64,000 nt of DNA from CAZMGV01 sp964565925. Lineage in GTDB: Bacteria > JAGRBM01 > JAHCIT01. Under the pieces are notes generated by a model. That model saw only the letters and a program-made list of their open reading frames with translations, searched no databases and had not been told where the DNA came from. The translations under genes and the position numbers were made by a program. Within the stretch, counting starts at the first letter, position 1; every line of letters starts with the position of its first letter. Where the stretch lies: NCBI GenBank assembly GCA_964565925.1, contig CAZMGV010000014.1, positions 73,242 to 137,241 of the forward strand. Direction: 5' to 3'. Below, in pieces: positions 16,540 through 25,810 of the stretch.

Positions 16540-17799
16540 TCACCCAACCGACCGTCTGAAAATTTCCACGGGAGAAACGGTCTTCACGCCGGGCACGCAC
16601 TCCTCGATCTGGAGACGGCAGCGGGCGCAGTCGGTGGCAACGGTTGTGGCGCCTGATTTCGTGACCATTTCGGCCAGACGCTTGCCGGACTTGAGCGAGT
16701 CGTCGTGATTTTCCGTGAGCAGGCCCCACACGGCGCCCGAACCGCAGCAGTCGGAGTCGAGCCGCTGGCAGTCGGTGCCCGGCACGACTTTGAGCAGGTT
16801 CGATCCGGCGCTGTCGGACCTGAGTGACCGCGACGCGCACGAGGCGTGGTAGACGATTTTCTCTGTCACTTCGCTTACCGGCGGCGGCAGATCGCCCGCC
16901 GTCCGGAGCTTCCAGAGGTACGGCAACAGTTCCGCCGATTTTTCAGCCGCCGCCAGCAGTGCGGAATCCGCCCCTGTGCCCAGAACTGTTTTTGAGTGCT
17001 GCTTCACCATCAGCGCGCAGTGCGGGTCGCCGGTCACGACCGTCATTCCCTGCTGCTGGTACCGATCGAAGGCGGCGAGCAGCGTTTTCAGTTCAGCCGA
17101 TGCGCCGCTCGCCAAACCCAATTCGTACTGCGTGTGGCCGCAGTTCTGGGGTTCCATGACAACCACTTCGTAACCGGCTTTCTCAAGCAGCTCGATGGCG
17201 GCCCTGGAATCTCCGGTCGCGTAGTAGTGGCCGCCGCAACCGGCGTAGTAGGCGATCTTCCCTTTCGATCCTGACGTTACCGATTTCGGACGCGACTTGA
17301 ACCAGTTGCCCAGCGTCTCAGTCGTGAACGGCGGCAGCTTCGCACGCCGGTCGATTCCGCTGAACTTTTCCAGCAATGCCCGGAACCAGCCCATCCGGGC
17401 GAGGAAGTTCATGACCGGCGCAAACAGACGGGCGAGCCGCCCCGCCTTGCCCGGATCGATGAGCCAACTGCTGGATTGTTTCGCGTCCGGCTTTGCAGCA
17501 GCTTCCACCTTCCGGCTCCAGCTGATGGCCGACCAGTCGAACCCGATCGGGCAGGCGGTCACGCACCGCTGGCACTGGAAGCACCGGTCGAGGAACCGCC
17601 CGGTTTCCGCGGCCGGTACCGCACCATCGCGGAACACGTCGCGCCGGTCCAGCAGTTCGAACAGGTTCACGAACGCCGGGCAGAAGTCGCGGCAGATCGT
17701 GCAGCCCGAGCATGTCTCGGCCATCTCGGTGACGTCACCGTAGCGGCGGCCGAACTCCGGGTCGCCTTCGGCAGGCGACTGGACAGGTTCCAGACTCAT
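16540..17799 (-). CDS. Two-[4Fe-4S] CCG-domain protein (GlpC/GlcF/HdrD-type Fe-S oxidoreductase subunit)
   Basis: The 419-residue soluble protein starts with two [4Fe-4S] ferredoxin motifs (CSGCTICRDFCP and CFQCQRCVTACP). Two cysteine-rich CCG-type domains follow. The first is degenerate (CGGHYY, NCGHTQY). The second is near complete (Cys in HASCASRS, DCCGSGAVWGLL, DCARCRLQ). This layout occurs in GlpC, GlcF and heterodisulfide-reductase HdrD, which relay electrons to a membrane or quinone partner. No flavin-dehydrogenase partner is adjacent, so the donor and acceptor are unknown. It stands alone between REP-like repeats. Confidence 0.85.
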   Translation of the reverse strand: MSLEPVQSPAEGDPEFGRRYGDVTEMAETCSGCTICRDFCPAFVNLFELLDRRDVFRDGAVPAAETGRFLDRCFQCQRCVTACPIGFDWSAISWSRKVEAAAKPDAKQSSSWLIDPGKAGRLARLFAPVMNFLARMGWFRALLEKFSGIDRRAKLPPFTTETLGNWFKSRPKSVTSGSKGKIAYYAGCGGHYYATGDSRAAIELLEKAGYEVVVMEPQNCGHTQYELGLASGASAELKTLLAAFDRYQQQGMTVVTGDPHCALMVKQHSKTVLGTGADSALLAAAEKSAELLPYLWKLRTAGDLPPPVSEVTEKIVYHASCASRSLRSDSAGSNLLKVVPGTDCQRLDSDCCGSGAVWGLLTENHDDSLKSGKRLAEMVTKSGATTVATDCARCRLQIEECVPGVKTVSPVEIFRRSVG

Positions 17800-17831
17800 A
17801 AGGGGGAGTATAGCGCGGAAATACCGGAGAA

Positions 17832-17909
17832 TGTCATGCCGAGCGCAGCCGAGGCATCTCCTTCAGGAGACCCCTCCGCTGCGCGCTACGCGCTCCGGTC
17901 GGGGTGACA
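17832..17909. repeat. REP-like palindromic repeat (TGTCATGCCGAGC type)
   Basis: It starts TGTCATGCCGAGCGCAG and ends GGTCGGGGTGACA, with inner arms GGCATCTCC / GGAGACCCC pairing imperfectly. It resembles intergenic repeats common in high-GC bacterial genomes. It lies between pssA and the CCG-domain gene and could act as a transcript end. Confidence 0.65.
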
Positions 17910-17919
17910 AGTATTTTCT

Positions 17920-18846
17920 TTATTTCCCGTTCGCGGGCGGAACAGGGTCTTCGTCGACATCATCGTCGTCGAACTCGTCGTCGTCCGGCGGGTCCGGAAC
18001 GGCGTCGGCGCCCTCGGGCAGTACTTCCTTGCGGGGCCGGACGCCGGAGATCAGCCAGGTGAAGATCTGCGTGAGCGCATAGGCATAGCCGATGCTCAGC
18101 ATCATGATTTCCGGATAGAGATAGAGCGTCGCCAGCACGACGATAAAGAGCGGAAGCACGATGAACGGCTTCTTGTCGCGGAAGTTGATGTCCTTGTAGG
18201 TCCGGAACGGGACCTCGCTCACCATCAGGAACCCGGCGAAGAACACGAGCCCGACGAAGAACGGGTGGCGGACGGTGCCTTCGATGGAGGTGAGCCCCAG
18301 CGTCTGCTCGAAAAACTCCGGGTAGCGCTGGTGAACGATGATCGGCGTCATGACGAGCCCGGCGGCGGCCGGCGACGGAACGCCCAGGAAATACGTGGAT
18401 TCAGCCTTGTCCGTGGCGCCGACGTTGAACCGGGCGAGCCGGATCGCCGCGCAGGCGACATAGATGAACGCCGCCACCCAGCCCCACTGTCCGTAAGAGC
18501 GGAGCACCCAGTGGTAGGCGAGCAGCGCCGGAGCGACGCCGAAACTGAGCAGATCAGCCAGGGAATCGAAGTTCATGCCGAAAGCGCTGGTCGTCTTCGT
18601 CATGCGGGCGACGCGGCCGTCCAGCCCGTCGAACACCATCGCGATCACGATCGCCCAGCAGGCCTCCTTAAACCGGAGGTCCATGGACGACATGATGGAA
18701 TAGAAACCGGCGAACATCGCCGTCGTGGTGAAGGCGGCCGGAAGGATATAGATGCCGCGCTTGCGCGCGACGGAACCGAGCCGCCTGCGCCGCTCGCGCA
18801 GCGCTCGAAATGGTCCTCTGGGTGTCGCTCCGGCCGGTTCAGCCAC
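17920..18846 (-). CDS. pssA: CDP-diacylglycerol-serine O-phosphatidyltransferase
   Basis: The 308-residue integral membrane enzyme makes phosphatidylserine from CDP-diacylglycerol and serine, the precursor of phosphatidylethanolamine. The CDP-alcohol phosphotransferase signature DG-x2-AR-x8-G-x3-D-x3-D is intact (DGRVAR to SLAD). Several membrane helices follow. The C-terminal ~30 residues are a strongly acidic Asp-rich tail. The GTG at 18846 has GGAG 7 bases upstream and is preferred over a TTG at 18870. It follows ilvC by 52 bp on the same strand, an ilvC-pssA association seen in deltaproteobacteria. No psd gene is nearby. Confidence 0.93.
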   Translation of the reverse strand: MAEPAGATPRGPFRALRERRRRLGSVARKRGIYILPAAFTTTAMFAGFYSIMSSMDLRFKEACWAIVIAMVFDGLDGRVARMTKTTSAFGMNFDSLADLLSFGVAPALLAYHWVLRSYGQWGWVAAFIYVACAAIRLARFNVGATDKAESTYFLGVPSPAAAGLVMTPIIVHQRYPEFFEQTLGLTSIEGTVRHPFFVGLVFFAGFLMVSEVPFRTYKDINFRDKKPFIVLPLFIVVLATLYLYPEIMMLSIGYAYALTQIFTWLISGVRPRKEVLPEGADAVPDPPDDDEFDDDDVDEDPVPPANGK

Positions 18847-18898
18847 AGAACTGCTCCGTTTCCCGATCAAAGGGTTGGATCAAGTGGCTATTATACGG

Positions 18899-19915
<1,017 letters not shown>

Positions 19916-19971
19916 TTTGGGTCTCTCCATGCACGCCCGTTTATTCCGTCAGCGTGTGACTATTCGGCCCT

Positions 19972-20006
19972 CCCCTTTGCCACAGCCCACCGGCTGCGGG
20001 CAAGGG
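19972..20006. other. GC-rich hairpin between nusB and ilvC
   Basis: CCCTTTGCCACAGCC pairs with GGCTGCGGGCAAGGG around the loop CACC, with one mismatch. There is no T run on the minus strand, so it is a weak candidate for termination after nusB or for a leader structure before ilvC. Confidence 0.35.
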
Positions 20007-20011
20007 AGCCC

Positions 20012-20509
20012 TTAACTCTTTTGTGAGGCCGGTCTGGGCCGGTCCGGCTTGCGGGATTTGAGGTCCATGTCCTGGACCATCTTGCTGAGCAGGCCGTTCA
20101 CGAACGACGCCGTCTCGCTGTCGCCGAACAGGGCGGCCAGATCGATCGCCTCGTTCATTGTTACGTCGACCGGAATGTCCGGCATGAACATCATTTCGTA
20201 GGCCGCGAGCCGCAGGATGTTGCGGTCGATGACGGCCATGCGGTCCAGCCGCTGGCGGCTCGCGTATTTCACCACGGCCTCGTCGATCTCGTCGCGGTGA
20301 TCGACCACGCCCTGGGTCAGCTGGACGGCGAACGCCCTCACGGTGCCCGAGATTTTCTGCTCCCCGGTGCGGGGACGGTTCACGATCTCCGCCACCGGGG
20401 CCGGATTCAGGTCAAGTTCGTAGAGCGCCTTCACCGCTTCTTCGCGGGCGCGCCTGCGTTTACTGATGCGGAAATAGGGGCGCTGGGCGGGTTCGGACGG
20501 CTTCACCAT
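20012..20509 (-). CDS. nusB: Transcription antitermination factor NusB
   Basis: The 165-residue all-helical protein binds boxA RNA with NusE/S10 to permit rRNA antitermination. The family marks are RRRAREEAVKALYELD at the start, DRNILRLAAYEM in the middle and NEAIDLAALFGDSETASFVNGLL near the end. The ATG at 20509 is chosen because it lies just after the ribH stop (20521). A longer open frame would overlap ribH. The ribH-nusB order is the usual one in many bacteria. Confidence 0.95.
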   Translation of the reverse strand: MVKPSEPAQRPYFRISKRRRAREEAVKALYELDLNPAPVAEIVNRPRTGEQKISGTVRAFAVQLTQGVVDHRDEIDEAVVKYASRQRLDRMAVIDRNILRLAAYEMMFMPDIPVDVTMNEAIDLAALFGDSETASFVNGLLSKMVQDMDLKSRKPDRPRPASQKS

Positions 20510-20520
20510 GGATGGGTGTT

Positions 20521-20997
20521 TCAGGAGGGAAGGGATTTGTAGAGGTCGGCCATCTCGATAGCCGTGACCGCCGCTTCCCATCCCTTGTTGCCCGCCTTGG
20601 ACCCGGCGCGCTCGATGGCCTGTTCGATATTGTCGGTGGTCAGCACGCCGATAGAGACGGGCACCTTCGAGCTGGACGCCTGGCTGGCGACACCCTTGAA
20701 CACTTCGCCCGCGATGAGGTCGAAATGGATCGTTCCGCCCCGGATCAGCGCCCCGAGCACGATCACGGCCGACGGCTTGATCCCCTTGGATTCCAGCACC
20801 CGGCCCAGCGCGATCGGGAGTTCATAGGCGCCCGGCACCCGGACGATGGTGATCTTGTCTTCGCTGGCGCCGTGGCGCACGAGCGCGTCGATGGCGCCCT
20901 CCAGCAGCCGTTCCGTGATAAAGCTGTTCCAGCGGCTCACGAGGATCACGAAAGACATCCCCGTCGCAACCAGCTTTCCTTCGTAGACTTTCGGCAT
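20521..20997 (-). CDS. ribH: 6,7-dimethyl-8-ribityllumazine synthase
   Basis: The 158-residue enzyme condenses 5-amino-6-ribitylaminouracil with dihydroxybutanone phosphate in riboflavin synthesis. The substrate-binding segments SRWNSFITERLLEGA, VPGAYELPIAL, GALIRGGTIHFD (catalytic His) and GVLTTDNIEQAIERAG are visible. The ATG at 20997 has GGGAG upstream; a start 10 codons earlier is possible. It is followed by nusB after 11 bp. No other rib gene is nearby and no FMN-riboswitch core was seen in its ~100-base leader. Confidence 0.96.
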   Translation of the reverse strand: MPKVYEGKLVATGMSFVILVSRWNSFITERLLEGAIDALVRHGASEDKITIVRVPGAYELPIALGRVLESKGIKPSAVIVLGALIRGGTIHFDLIAGEVFKGVASQASSSKVPVSIGVLTTDNIEQAIERAGSKAGNKGWEAAVTAIEMADLYKSLPS

Positions 20998-21109
20998 ATT
21001 CCAGACTCCCGCTCGAACCGGCTTCAAAACCGGCCCAGACGCGACACTAACCTATCTTCTTTGGCCTTGCATGGGCGCCACCACGGGCCCCGCATGACCG
21101 AAGTGCGAC

Positions 21110-21138
21110 TTTATATGGTCAGGGGTTCCGGAAGGCAA
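21110..21138 (-). promoter_or_regulatory. Probable sigma-70 promoter for ribH-nusB
   Basis: On the minus strand, TTGCCT (21138-21133), a 17-bp spacer and TATAAA (21115-21110), matching 4/6 and 5/6. It gives a leader of roughly 105 bases before ribH. Confidence 0.6.
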
Positions 21139-21243
21139 GAACCGGTTTTGGCGAAAAACAGTTGCCCGGTTCCGCTTCCGTCCTCTACCCTCGGATCGTT
21201 CGGCACCCGAATCCTGTTTCAAACCGCTGGAGAAACTCCTGTT

Positions 21244-21930
21244 ATGCGTCGTTCCTCTAATAAATCCGCTCTCGCATCTGCCTCCGTTCTCGCAACCCTG
21301 ATGCTCGCCGCCCCGGCCCTTACACCGGCGGTCACGGCCGTCCGGGCCCAGCTCAGCCTGCAGGCCACGCCCGAGGGCATGGCGGCGGACATCCGCGCCA
21401 ACAACATGGAAACGGCTCCGGGAATCATCAAGGACGCGCCGAAAATGGCCGATTCCACTGCATCCACCGTCCTGATTGCGGCCCTTCAGCCGGGCGTGGA
21501 CAAGTCGCTCCGGTCGGCGGCCATCGATGCGGCTTATAAATCGAAACCGTCAGTGACCGAGAAGGTGCTCGGCGAAGTGATGGCCAACGGCGAAACAGAC
21601 GAAAAGACCGACATCCTGAAGAAGATCAATAAGCTCCAGCAGGACACGCAGATCACCCTGCTGGCACGCGCCTTTAAAGACCGGGCGGCCCGGGTGAAGG
21701 AAGAAGCGGTTAAAGCGGCCGCCAAGATGCCCGACAAGATCAAGGTCGAACTCTACCGCTCCGCAGCCAAGATCGAGGAGAGCATGATCCGTGTAAAGGT
21801 CATGGAAGACACGATTAACCTCGACCGGGCGGGTGCCTACACGGTTCTGGATGCGTTCAAATCGGAGCGCGACCCCAAGGTCACGGCCGTCATGGAGAAG
21901 GTCCGCACCAAGCACAAGATCGATAAATAG
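21244..21930 (+). CDS. Secreted helical protein of unknown function (HEAT-like)
   Basis: The 228-residue protein starts with a clear signal peptide (MRRSSNKSAL, then a hydrophobic Ala/Leu run, with a likely cut near AVRAQ). The mature part is rich in Ala, Lys, Asp and Glu, and almost entirely helical in character. It has loosely repeating units of ~35 residues (such as DKSLRSAAIDAAYKSKP and DRAARVKEEAVKAAAKM) that recall HEAT/armadillo repeats. No catalytic motif is seen. The ATG at 21244 has GGAG 11 bases upstream; the frame is open earlier but the signal peptide fixes this start. A role in the envelope is inferred only from export. Confidence 0.75.
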   Translation: MRRSSNKSALASASVLATLMLAAPALTPAVTAVRAQLSLQATPEGMAADIRANNMETAPGIIKDAPKMADSTASTVLIAALQPGVDKSLRSAAIDAAYKSKPSVTEKVLGEVMANGETDEKTDILKKINKLQQDTQITLLARAFKDRAARVKEEAVKAAAKMPDKIKVELYRSAAKIEESMIRVKVMEDTINLDRAGAYTVLDAFKSERDPKVTAVMEKVRTKHKIDK

Positions 21931-22013
21931 CGGCCGGGGAAACCGGTCACCGCCATGATCCGGTCACATTAAGCTCATTTCATCTTAAACCTGATTTAAC
22001 CTATTGAAATTGT

Positions 22014-22042
22014 TTGACTTATCCATCACTGAGTCTTTAGGT
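22014..22042 (+). promoter_or_regulatory. Possible promoter for the gspLMN genes
   Basis: TTGACT (22014-22019), a 17-bp spacer and TTAGGT (22037-22042) in an AT-rich stretch that stands out from the GC-rich surroundings. The -10 match is poor. Confidence 0.35.
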
Positions 22043-22079
22043 TAAGTAAATTACTTTCATTCGGAGTCCGGCCTAAAGT

Positions 22080-24215
22080 ATGCCGATTGAATTCACGGCG
22101 GTTGAGCTAAACCACTGGGGTATCCGGTGGGTGAAAGTCGGCGCCACGCTCCGAACGCTCGAACTCGTCGAAGCGGCGCAGGTCGCGCTCGATCCCCTGC
22201 CCCAGTCCGGCGAGGTCATCGAAGAAGCGGCCGCACCCGTCGAAGGCGAGGAAGCGGCCGGTACCGGCACGGACGAAGATAAAGAAGAAAACGAAGAGAC
22301 CGAAGGCGAAGAAGCCGAAGCGCCCGAACCGGTGCCGGCCAGCGCTCGCCCCGACGACGACGGAATGGCTCCGTGGAGCGAGATCGAACGGCGCCAGATC
22401 GCCACGCTCCGCCGGCTCGTCGCCGAAGGACATATCCCGCACGAGTTCGTGATCACGGCGATCCCGGGCGCGGCCGTCACCGCGCGCCTGGCGAGTTTCC
22501 CCTTCGACAAGCGCGCGAAGATCGAGCAGGTTCTCAAGACCGAGGTCGACAGCCGGCTTCCCTATGACATCGACGACGTCATCACGGATTTCGTGATGAT
22601 CGGCAAGCTGGGCGCCGAACCCGCCGACGAGGACGACACCACGACGGCGGTACTCGCTTTCGCGGCCTTCAAGGGTGCTGTCGGCCGCACCCTGCGCCTG
22701 TTCCGCGCGGCCGGGATCGAACTCCGCCAGATCGACACGCAGCCGGTGGCGCTGGCCGCCCTGCCCGGTTCCGCCATACCCGATGGCCCGCAGCTGCGCG
22801 TGTTCCTGGGCGAGCGCGAAACCACCGCGTCGGTGGTCGACAAGGGACTCCCCATTTTCGTCCGCACCGTTCCGATGGGTTTCCTGCATTCGGTCAGCAA
22901 GTGGGAAGCGCCGGAAGAAAAGCGCGAGCAGTATGTCCGGTCGCTGGAGGACCCGTCGTTCCAGCTTCCGCCGGAAGAGCCCCGGCCCGACCTCACGGCC
23001 TTCCTGACCCGGATCCGCAAGGACCTCACCGCCACGGCGCGGGGATTCGAGGCTCAGTATTCGGCCACGCTCAGTTCCGTCATCTGGTTCGGACCCGGTG
23101 CGCGGGACCCGCACATCCTGGAACGGCTATCGGAGAATTTCCCGGTTCCGGCGGGAGCCTTTACCCCCGACGCCGAATCGCTCGGCGCGCTCGCCTTCCC
23201 CTACGACCGCCCGGTTGAGCTCTGGTCCGGCGTGAATGCGATGGCGCTGCGGCTTGCGCGGCCGGACAAATGCCCGGTCGGCATCAACCTCAGACGTGAA
23301 GAGTTTTCCTACCGTTCCCGCTTCCGCGACCTCGGCGAGAAGCTGCTGCCGGCGACCTATTTCCTCGTCGCCGTGGTGCTCATGTACGTGATCTCGACGA
23401 TGGTCGAGATCCGTTCGCTCCAGGAGAAACTGGCCGAGAGCCGTATCCGGGTGGCGGACGCCTACCGGCAGAGTACGGGCAAGGACCTCGCCGACTACAG
23501 CACGGCGACGAGCGGTCTGCAGTCCGAACTCGCGGTGAAAGAGCGCCTCCTCGAAGTGATGAGCGAGATCAGCGGCGTCTCCATCCTGAATCACCTGGCG
23601 GAGATTTCCCGTACGGTGAAACCCGAGGTCACGATCGACACCGACAGCCTGTCGGTGGAAAAAGACCGTGTGATCCTCGACGCGCGCACGGCCGACTACA
23701 ACACGCTGGGCCTTATCGAGGGCTACTTCACGAAACATCCGTTCTACCGGAAGTCGGAAGTCCGGAACACGCGCCGCCTGCCGGACGGCAAGGTCGGGTT
23801 CCGGATGGAACTCTATATGAGTTCGGAAGAGGAACAGGCCAAAGCCCTCGAGCAGCAGAAGAAGTCCGGAGCCGCGTCCGGCACCGGGACTGACGCCGCC
23901 GGAGACCAGCCGGGCGCAGGACAGCCGTCCGGCACCGGGACGGGAGATGCTTCGCCGGAAGACCAGGCCGACAAGGACGTCCCGGCCGACGCCAGGACCC
24001 AGCCCTCGCTGGCTCCGGTACCCCAGCCACCGGCGCCTCAGGCTCCCGTAGAACCGCCGGTGCCTCAGGGCGTGCCGGTTACCCAGCCCGCGGCACCGCC
24101 GGCACCACCCGTGCCTCCGTCCCGCCCCATGCCGCCCCCGCCGCCTCAGCGGCCCGGCGGGATGGCGCCCGGGCAGCCGTGGAACCCGCGTACCCCCGCC
24201 AGAGGGAGCCGCTGA
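22080..24215 (+). CDS. gspL: Type II secretion system protein GspL-like (PilM/PilN-type fold)
   Basis: The 711-residue protein has an actin-like cytoplasmic half (to ~410; VITAIPGAAVTARLASFPF, LKTEVDSRLPYDIDD, AGIELRQIDTQPVALAAL), one membrane helix (~426-446) and a periplasmic ferredoxin-like part to ~590. GspL recruits the GspE ATPase to the inner-membrane platform. Two oddities stand out. An acidic Glu/Asp/Ala insert at ~46-95 interrupts the first lobe. A ~120-residue Pro/Gly/Gln-rich tail makes the protein much longer than the usual ~400 residues. gspM and gspN follow 3 bp apart each. PilM is the alternative name, but the neighbours favour GspL. Confidence 0.8.
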   Translation: MPIEFTAVELNHWGIRWVKVGATLRTLELVEAAQVALDPLPQSGEVIEEAAAPVEGEEAAGTGTDEDKEENEETEGEEAEAPEPVPASARPDDDGMAPWSEIERRQIATLRRLVAEGHIPHEFVITAIPGAAVTARLASFPFDKRAKIEQVLKTEVDSRLPYDIDDVITDFVMIGKLGAEPADEDDTTTAVLAFAAFKGAVGRTLRLFRAAGIELRQIDTQPVALAALPGSAIPDGPQLRVFLGERETTASVVDKGLPIFVRTVPMGFLHSVSKWEAPEEKREQYVRSLEDPSFQLPPEEPRPDLTAFLTRIRKDLTATARGFEAQYSATLSSVIWFGPGARDPHILERLSENFPVPAGAFTPDAESLGALAFPYDRPVELWSGVNAMALRLARPDKCPVGINLRREEFSYRSRFRDLGEKLLPATYFLVAVVLMYVISTMVEIRSLQEKLAESRIRVADAYRQSTGKDLADYSTATSGLQSELAVKERLLEVMSEISGVSILNHLAEISRTVKPEVTIDTDSLSVEKDRVILDARTADYNTLGLIEGYFTKHPFYRKSEVRNTRRLPDGKVGFRMELYMSSEEEQAKALEQQKKSGAASGTGTDAAGDQPGAGQPSGTGTGDASPEDQADKDVPADARTQPSLAPVPQPPAPQAPVEPPVPQGVPVTQPAAPPAPPVPPSRPMPPPPPQRPGGMAPGQPWNPRTPARGSR

Positions 24216-24218
24216 GCC

Positions 24219-24758
24219 ATGTTTGACCGCCTGCAGCCCCGCGAGAAAGCGCTGATCATCGGCATGATGGTGCTGATGCTCGTGACCATGTTCGCACTGT
24301 TCATTTTCTTCACCGGCAAGAAGCGCTCGCAGCTTCAGGACAAGATCGATGCGGCCAACAGCGACGTGGAGATGATCCGCAAGACCGGCCAGCGGATGAA
24401 GGAGATCGACGCCTCGCTCGGGTCCGTCAAGCTGCCGACCGGGGCGACGTGCGACCGGAACCTGTACGGCTCGATCGAAAGCCTTGCGCGCCGCGAGGGG
24501 ATCAACGATCTCACGATCCGGCCGCTGCAGACCCAGGACAACGAGTATCTGGACGAGCAGTCGGTGGAAATCGAAGTCCGCAAGGTGGCCGTGCTCAACC
24601 TCGTCAACTTCCTTTATGCGATCGACAAGGCCCCGCAGGCCTACCGCTCATGGCGTTTCAACGTCCGGCGCCGCTTCGACGACGCCAACATGCTCGACGC
24701 CCGGTTCCAGGTGTCCCTCTTCTGCGGCAAGCAGGCCGCCGAAACGGAGAGCCAGTAA
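24219..24758 (+). CDS. gspM: Type II secretion system protein GspM-like (PilO-like)
   Basis: The 179-residue protein has a short cytoplasmic N-terminus (MFDRLQPREKAL), one membrane helix at ~11-31, a coiled stretch (KKRSQLQDKIDAANSDVEMI) and a ferredoxin-like periplasmic domain (~80-175). This is the GspM/PilO plan, which pairs with GspL in the inner-membrane assembly platform. Sequence identity in this family is low, so the call rests on architecture and position between gspL and gspN. Confidence 0.75.
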   Translation: MFDRLQPREKALIIGMMVLMLVTMFALFIFFTGKKRSQLQDKIDAANSDVEMIRKTGQRMKEIDASLGSVKLPTGATCDRNLYGSIESLARREGINDLTIRPLQTQDNEYLDEQSVEIEVRKVAVLNLVNFLYAIDKAPQAYRSWRFNVRRRFDDANMLDARFQVSLFCGKQAAETESQ

Positions 24759-24761
24759 GCC

Positions 24762-25715
24762 GTGAACTGGTCGTCACTATCCAGCCGCCAGAGGACCGCG
24801 ATCAAGATCACGGGCTATGTCCTGTGGGGTCTTTTCCTGACGGTCATTTTCATCGCGCTGCGGTTTCCCTCCGGCCGGGTGAAGGAGCTTTCCCAGGCGG
24901 AACTCTCTTTCGCCCTGAACAAGGACGTGAAGATCGAAGACGCCGGCGTGTACCGGCTGAGCGGCGTGGACCTGAGGGGAGTCGACTTCTACTCGCGCGG
25001 CGGATTCGCCCAGCCCCTGCTCCGCTTGAAACGGCAGCGCATCCGGCTCTCCCTCCTGCCCTATCTGCTGGGGCGGCGGGACCTGTTTGCCATCACGGAA
25101 CCGGAAGGCGGCGGGGATCTGGAAACGCATTTCGTCGCCTCGTCGTCCCGGGTAAAGATCAACATGGAGTTTGACGGCGCCCGGATCGAGCAGGGCCGCT
25201 TCGAACCCAAGGATCCCGAAAAGCCGCCCGCCGAGTTCGATGCGACGTTCAACGGTACGGTCGACTACACGGTCGAGCCCAAAGACGGAGTGGCACTGGA
25301 CGAACTGGGCAAGGAACTGGCCCGGCTGCAGGATTCGGAAGCGAAGATCGACCTCGAGATGAAGGGCGTGCGCTTTGCGAACTTCGAGGCCGGCGGGTTC
25401 CCGATCCCCGAGCTCAAGTTCGACGTGCTGACCTTCAAGGGCGCCATTGAGGCCGAGAGCCCCGGCCAGAAGAAATTCTCCATCACCGAGATCAAGGGCA
25501 GCGGCCCCATGGGCAATCTCGACATCATCGGCAGCATCCGGCTGGTGGATCCGCTGAAACAGTCCGGCCTGTCGCTCCAGATCCGCTACACCCCCGATCC
25601 GGAAACGAAAAAGACGCTCGGCCCCATTATCGGGATGAAACTGAAGGACGACGGGCGCGGCACCTATACCGGGTTCCTCGTCGGCCAGCTGGGCTCCCCT
25701 CAGATCAACAAGTAA
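24762..25715 (+). CDS. gspN: Type II secretion system protein GspN (deltaproteobacterial type)
   Basis: The 317-residue protein has one N-terminal membrane helix (~15-37) and a large periplasmic beta-rich domain with AsmA-like strands (GVYRLSGVDLRGVDFYSR, IKGSGPMGNLDIIGSIRL). It matches the long GspN found in deltaproteobacterial T2SS loci. The start is GTG at 24762, 3 bp after gspM. The other gsp genes (C-K, and the GspD secretin) are not in this window, so they must be elsewhere if the system is complete. Confidence 0.75.
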   Translation: MNWSSLSSRQRTAIKITGYVLWGLFLTVIFIALRFPSGRVKELSQAELSFALNKDVKIEDAGVYRLSGVDLRGVDFYSRGGFAQPLLRLKRQRIRLSLLPYLLGRRDLFAITEPEGGGDLETHFVASSSRVKINMEFDGARIEQGRFEPKDPEKPPAEFDATFNGTVDYTVEPKDGVALDELGKELARLQDSEAKIDLEMKGVRFANFEAGGFPIPELKFDVLTFKGAIEAESPGQKKFSITEIKGSGPMGNLDIIGSIRLVDPLKQSGLSLQIRYTPDPETKKTLGPIIGMKLKDDGRGTYTGFLVGQLGSPQINK

Positions 25716-25738
25716 GCAGTCAGGTCCGCAAGTAACGC

Positions 25739-25768
25739 TTGGGTTTTCCGGTCAAGGGCGGTTATGAT
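25739..25768 (+). promoter_or_regulatory. Probable promoter for the FHA-GAF-cyclase gene
   Basis: TTGGGT (25739-25744), an 18-bp spacer and TATGAT (25763-25768); the -10 matches 5/6. It lies in the 95-bp gap after gspN. Confidence 0.45.
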
Positions 25769-25810
25769 CGCCCCATCAGGTGAGAAAAGCCCTTTTCCGC
25801 GAGGTTATCC

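Noticed and set aside
20998..21109. FMN riboswitch in the ribH leader
   Set aside because: The conserved riboswitch core blocks were not found; only a repeated CCGGTT and ordinary GC-rich sequence are present.
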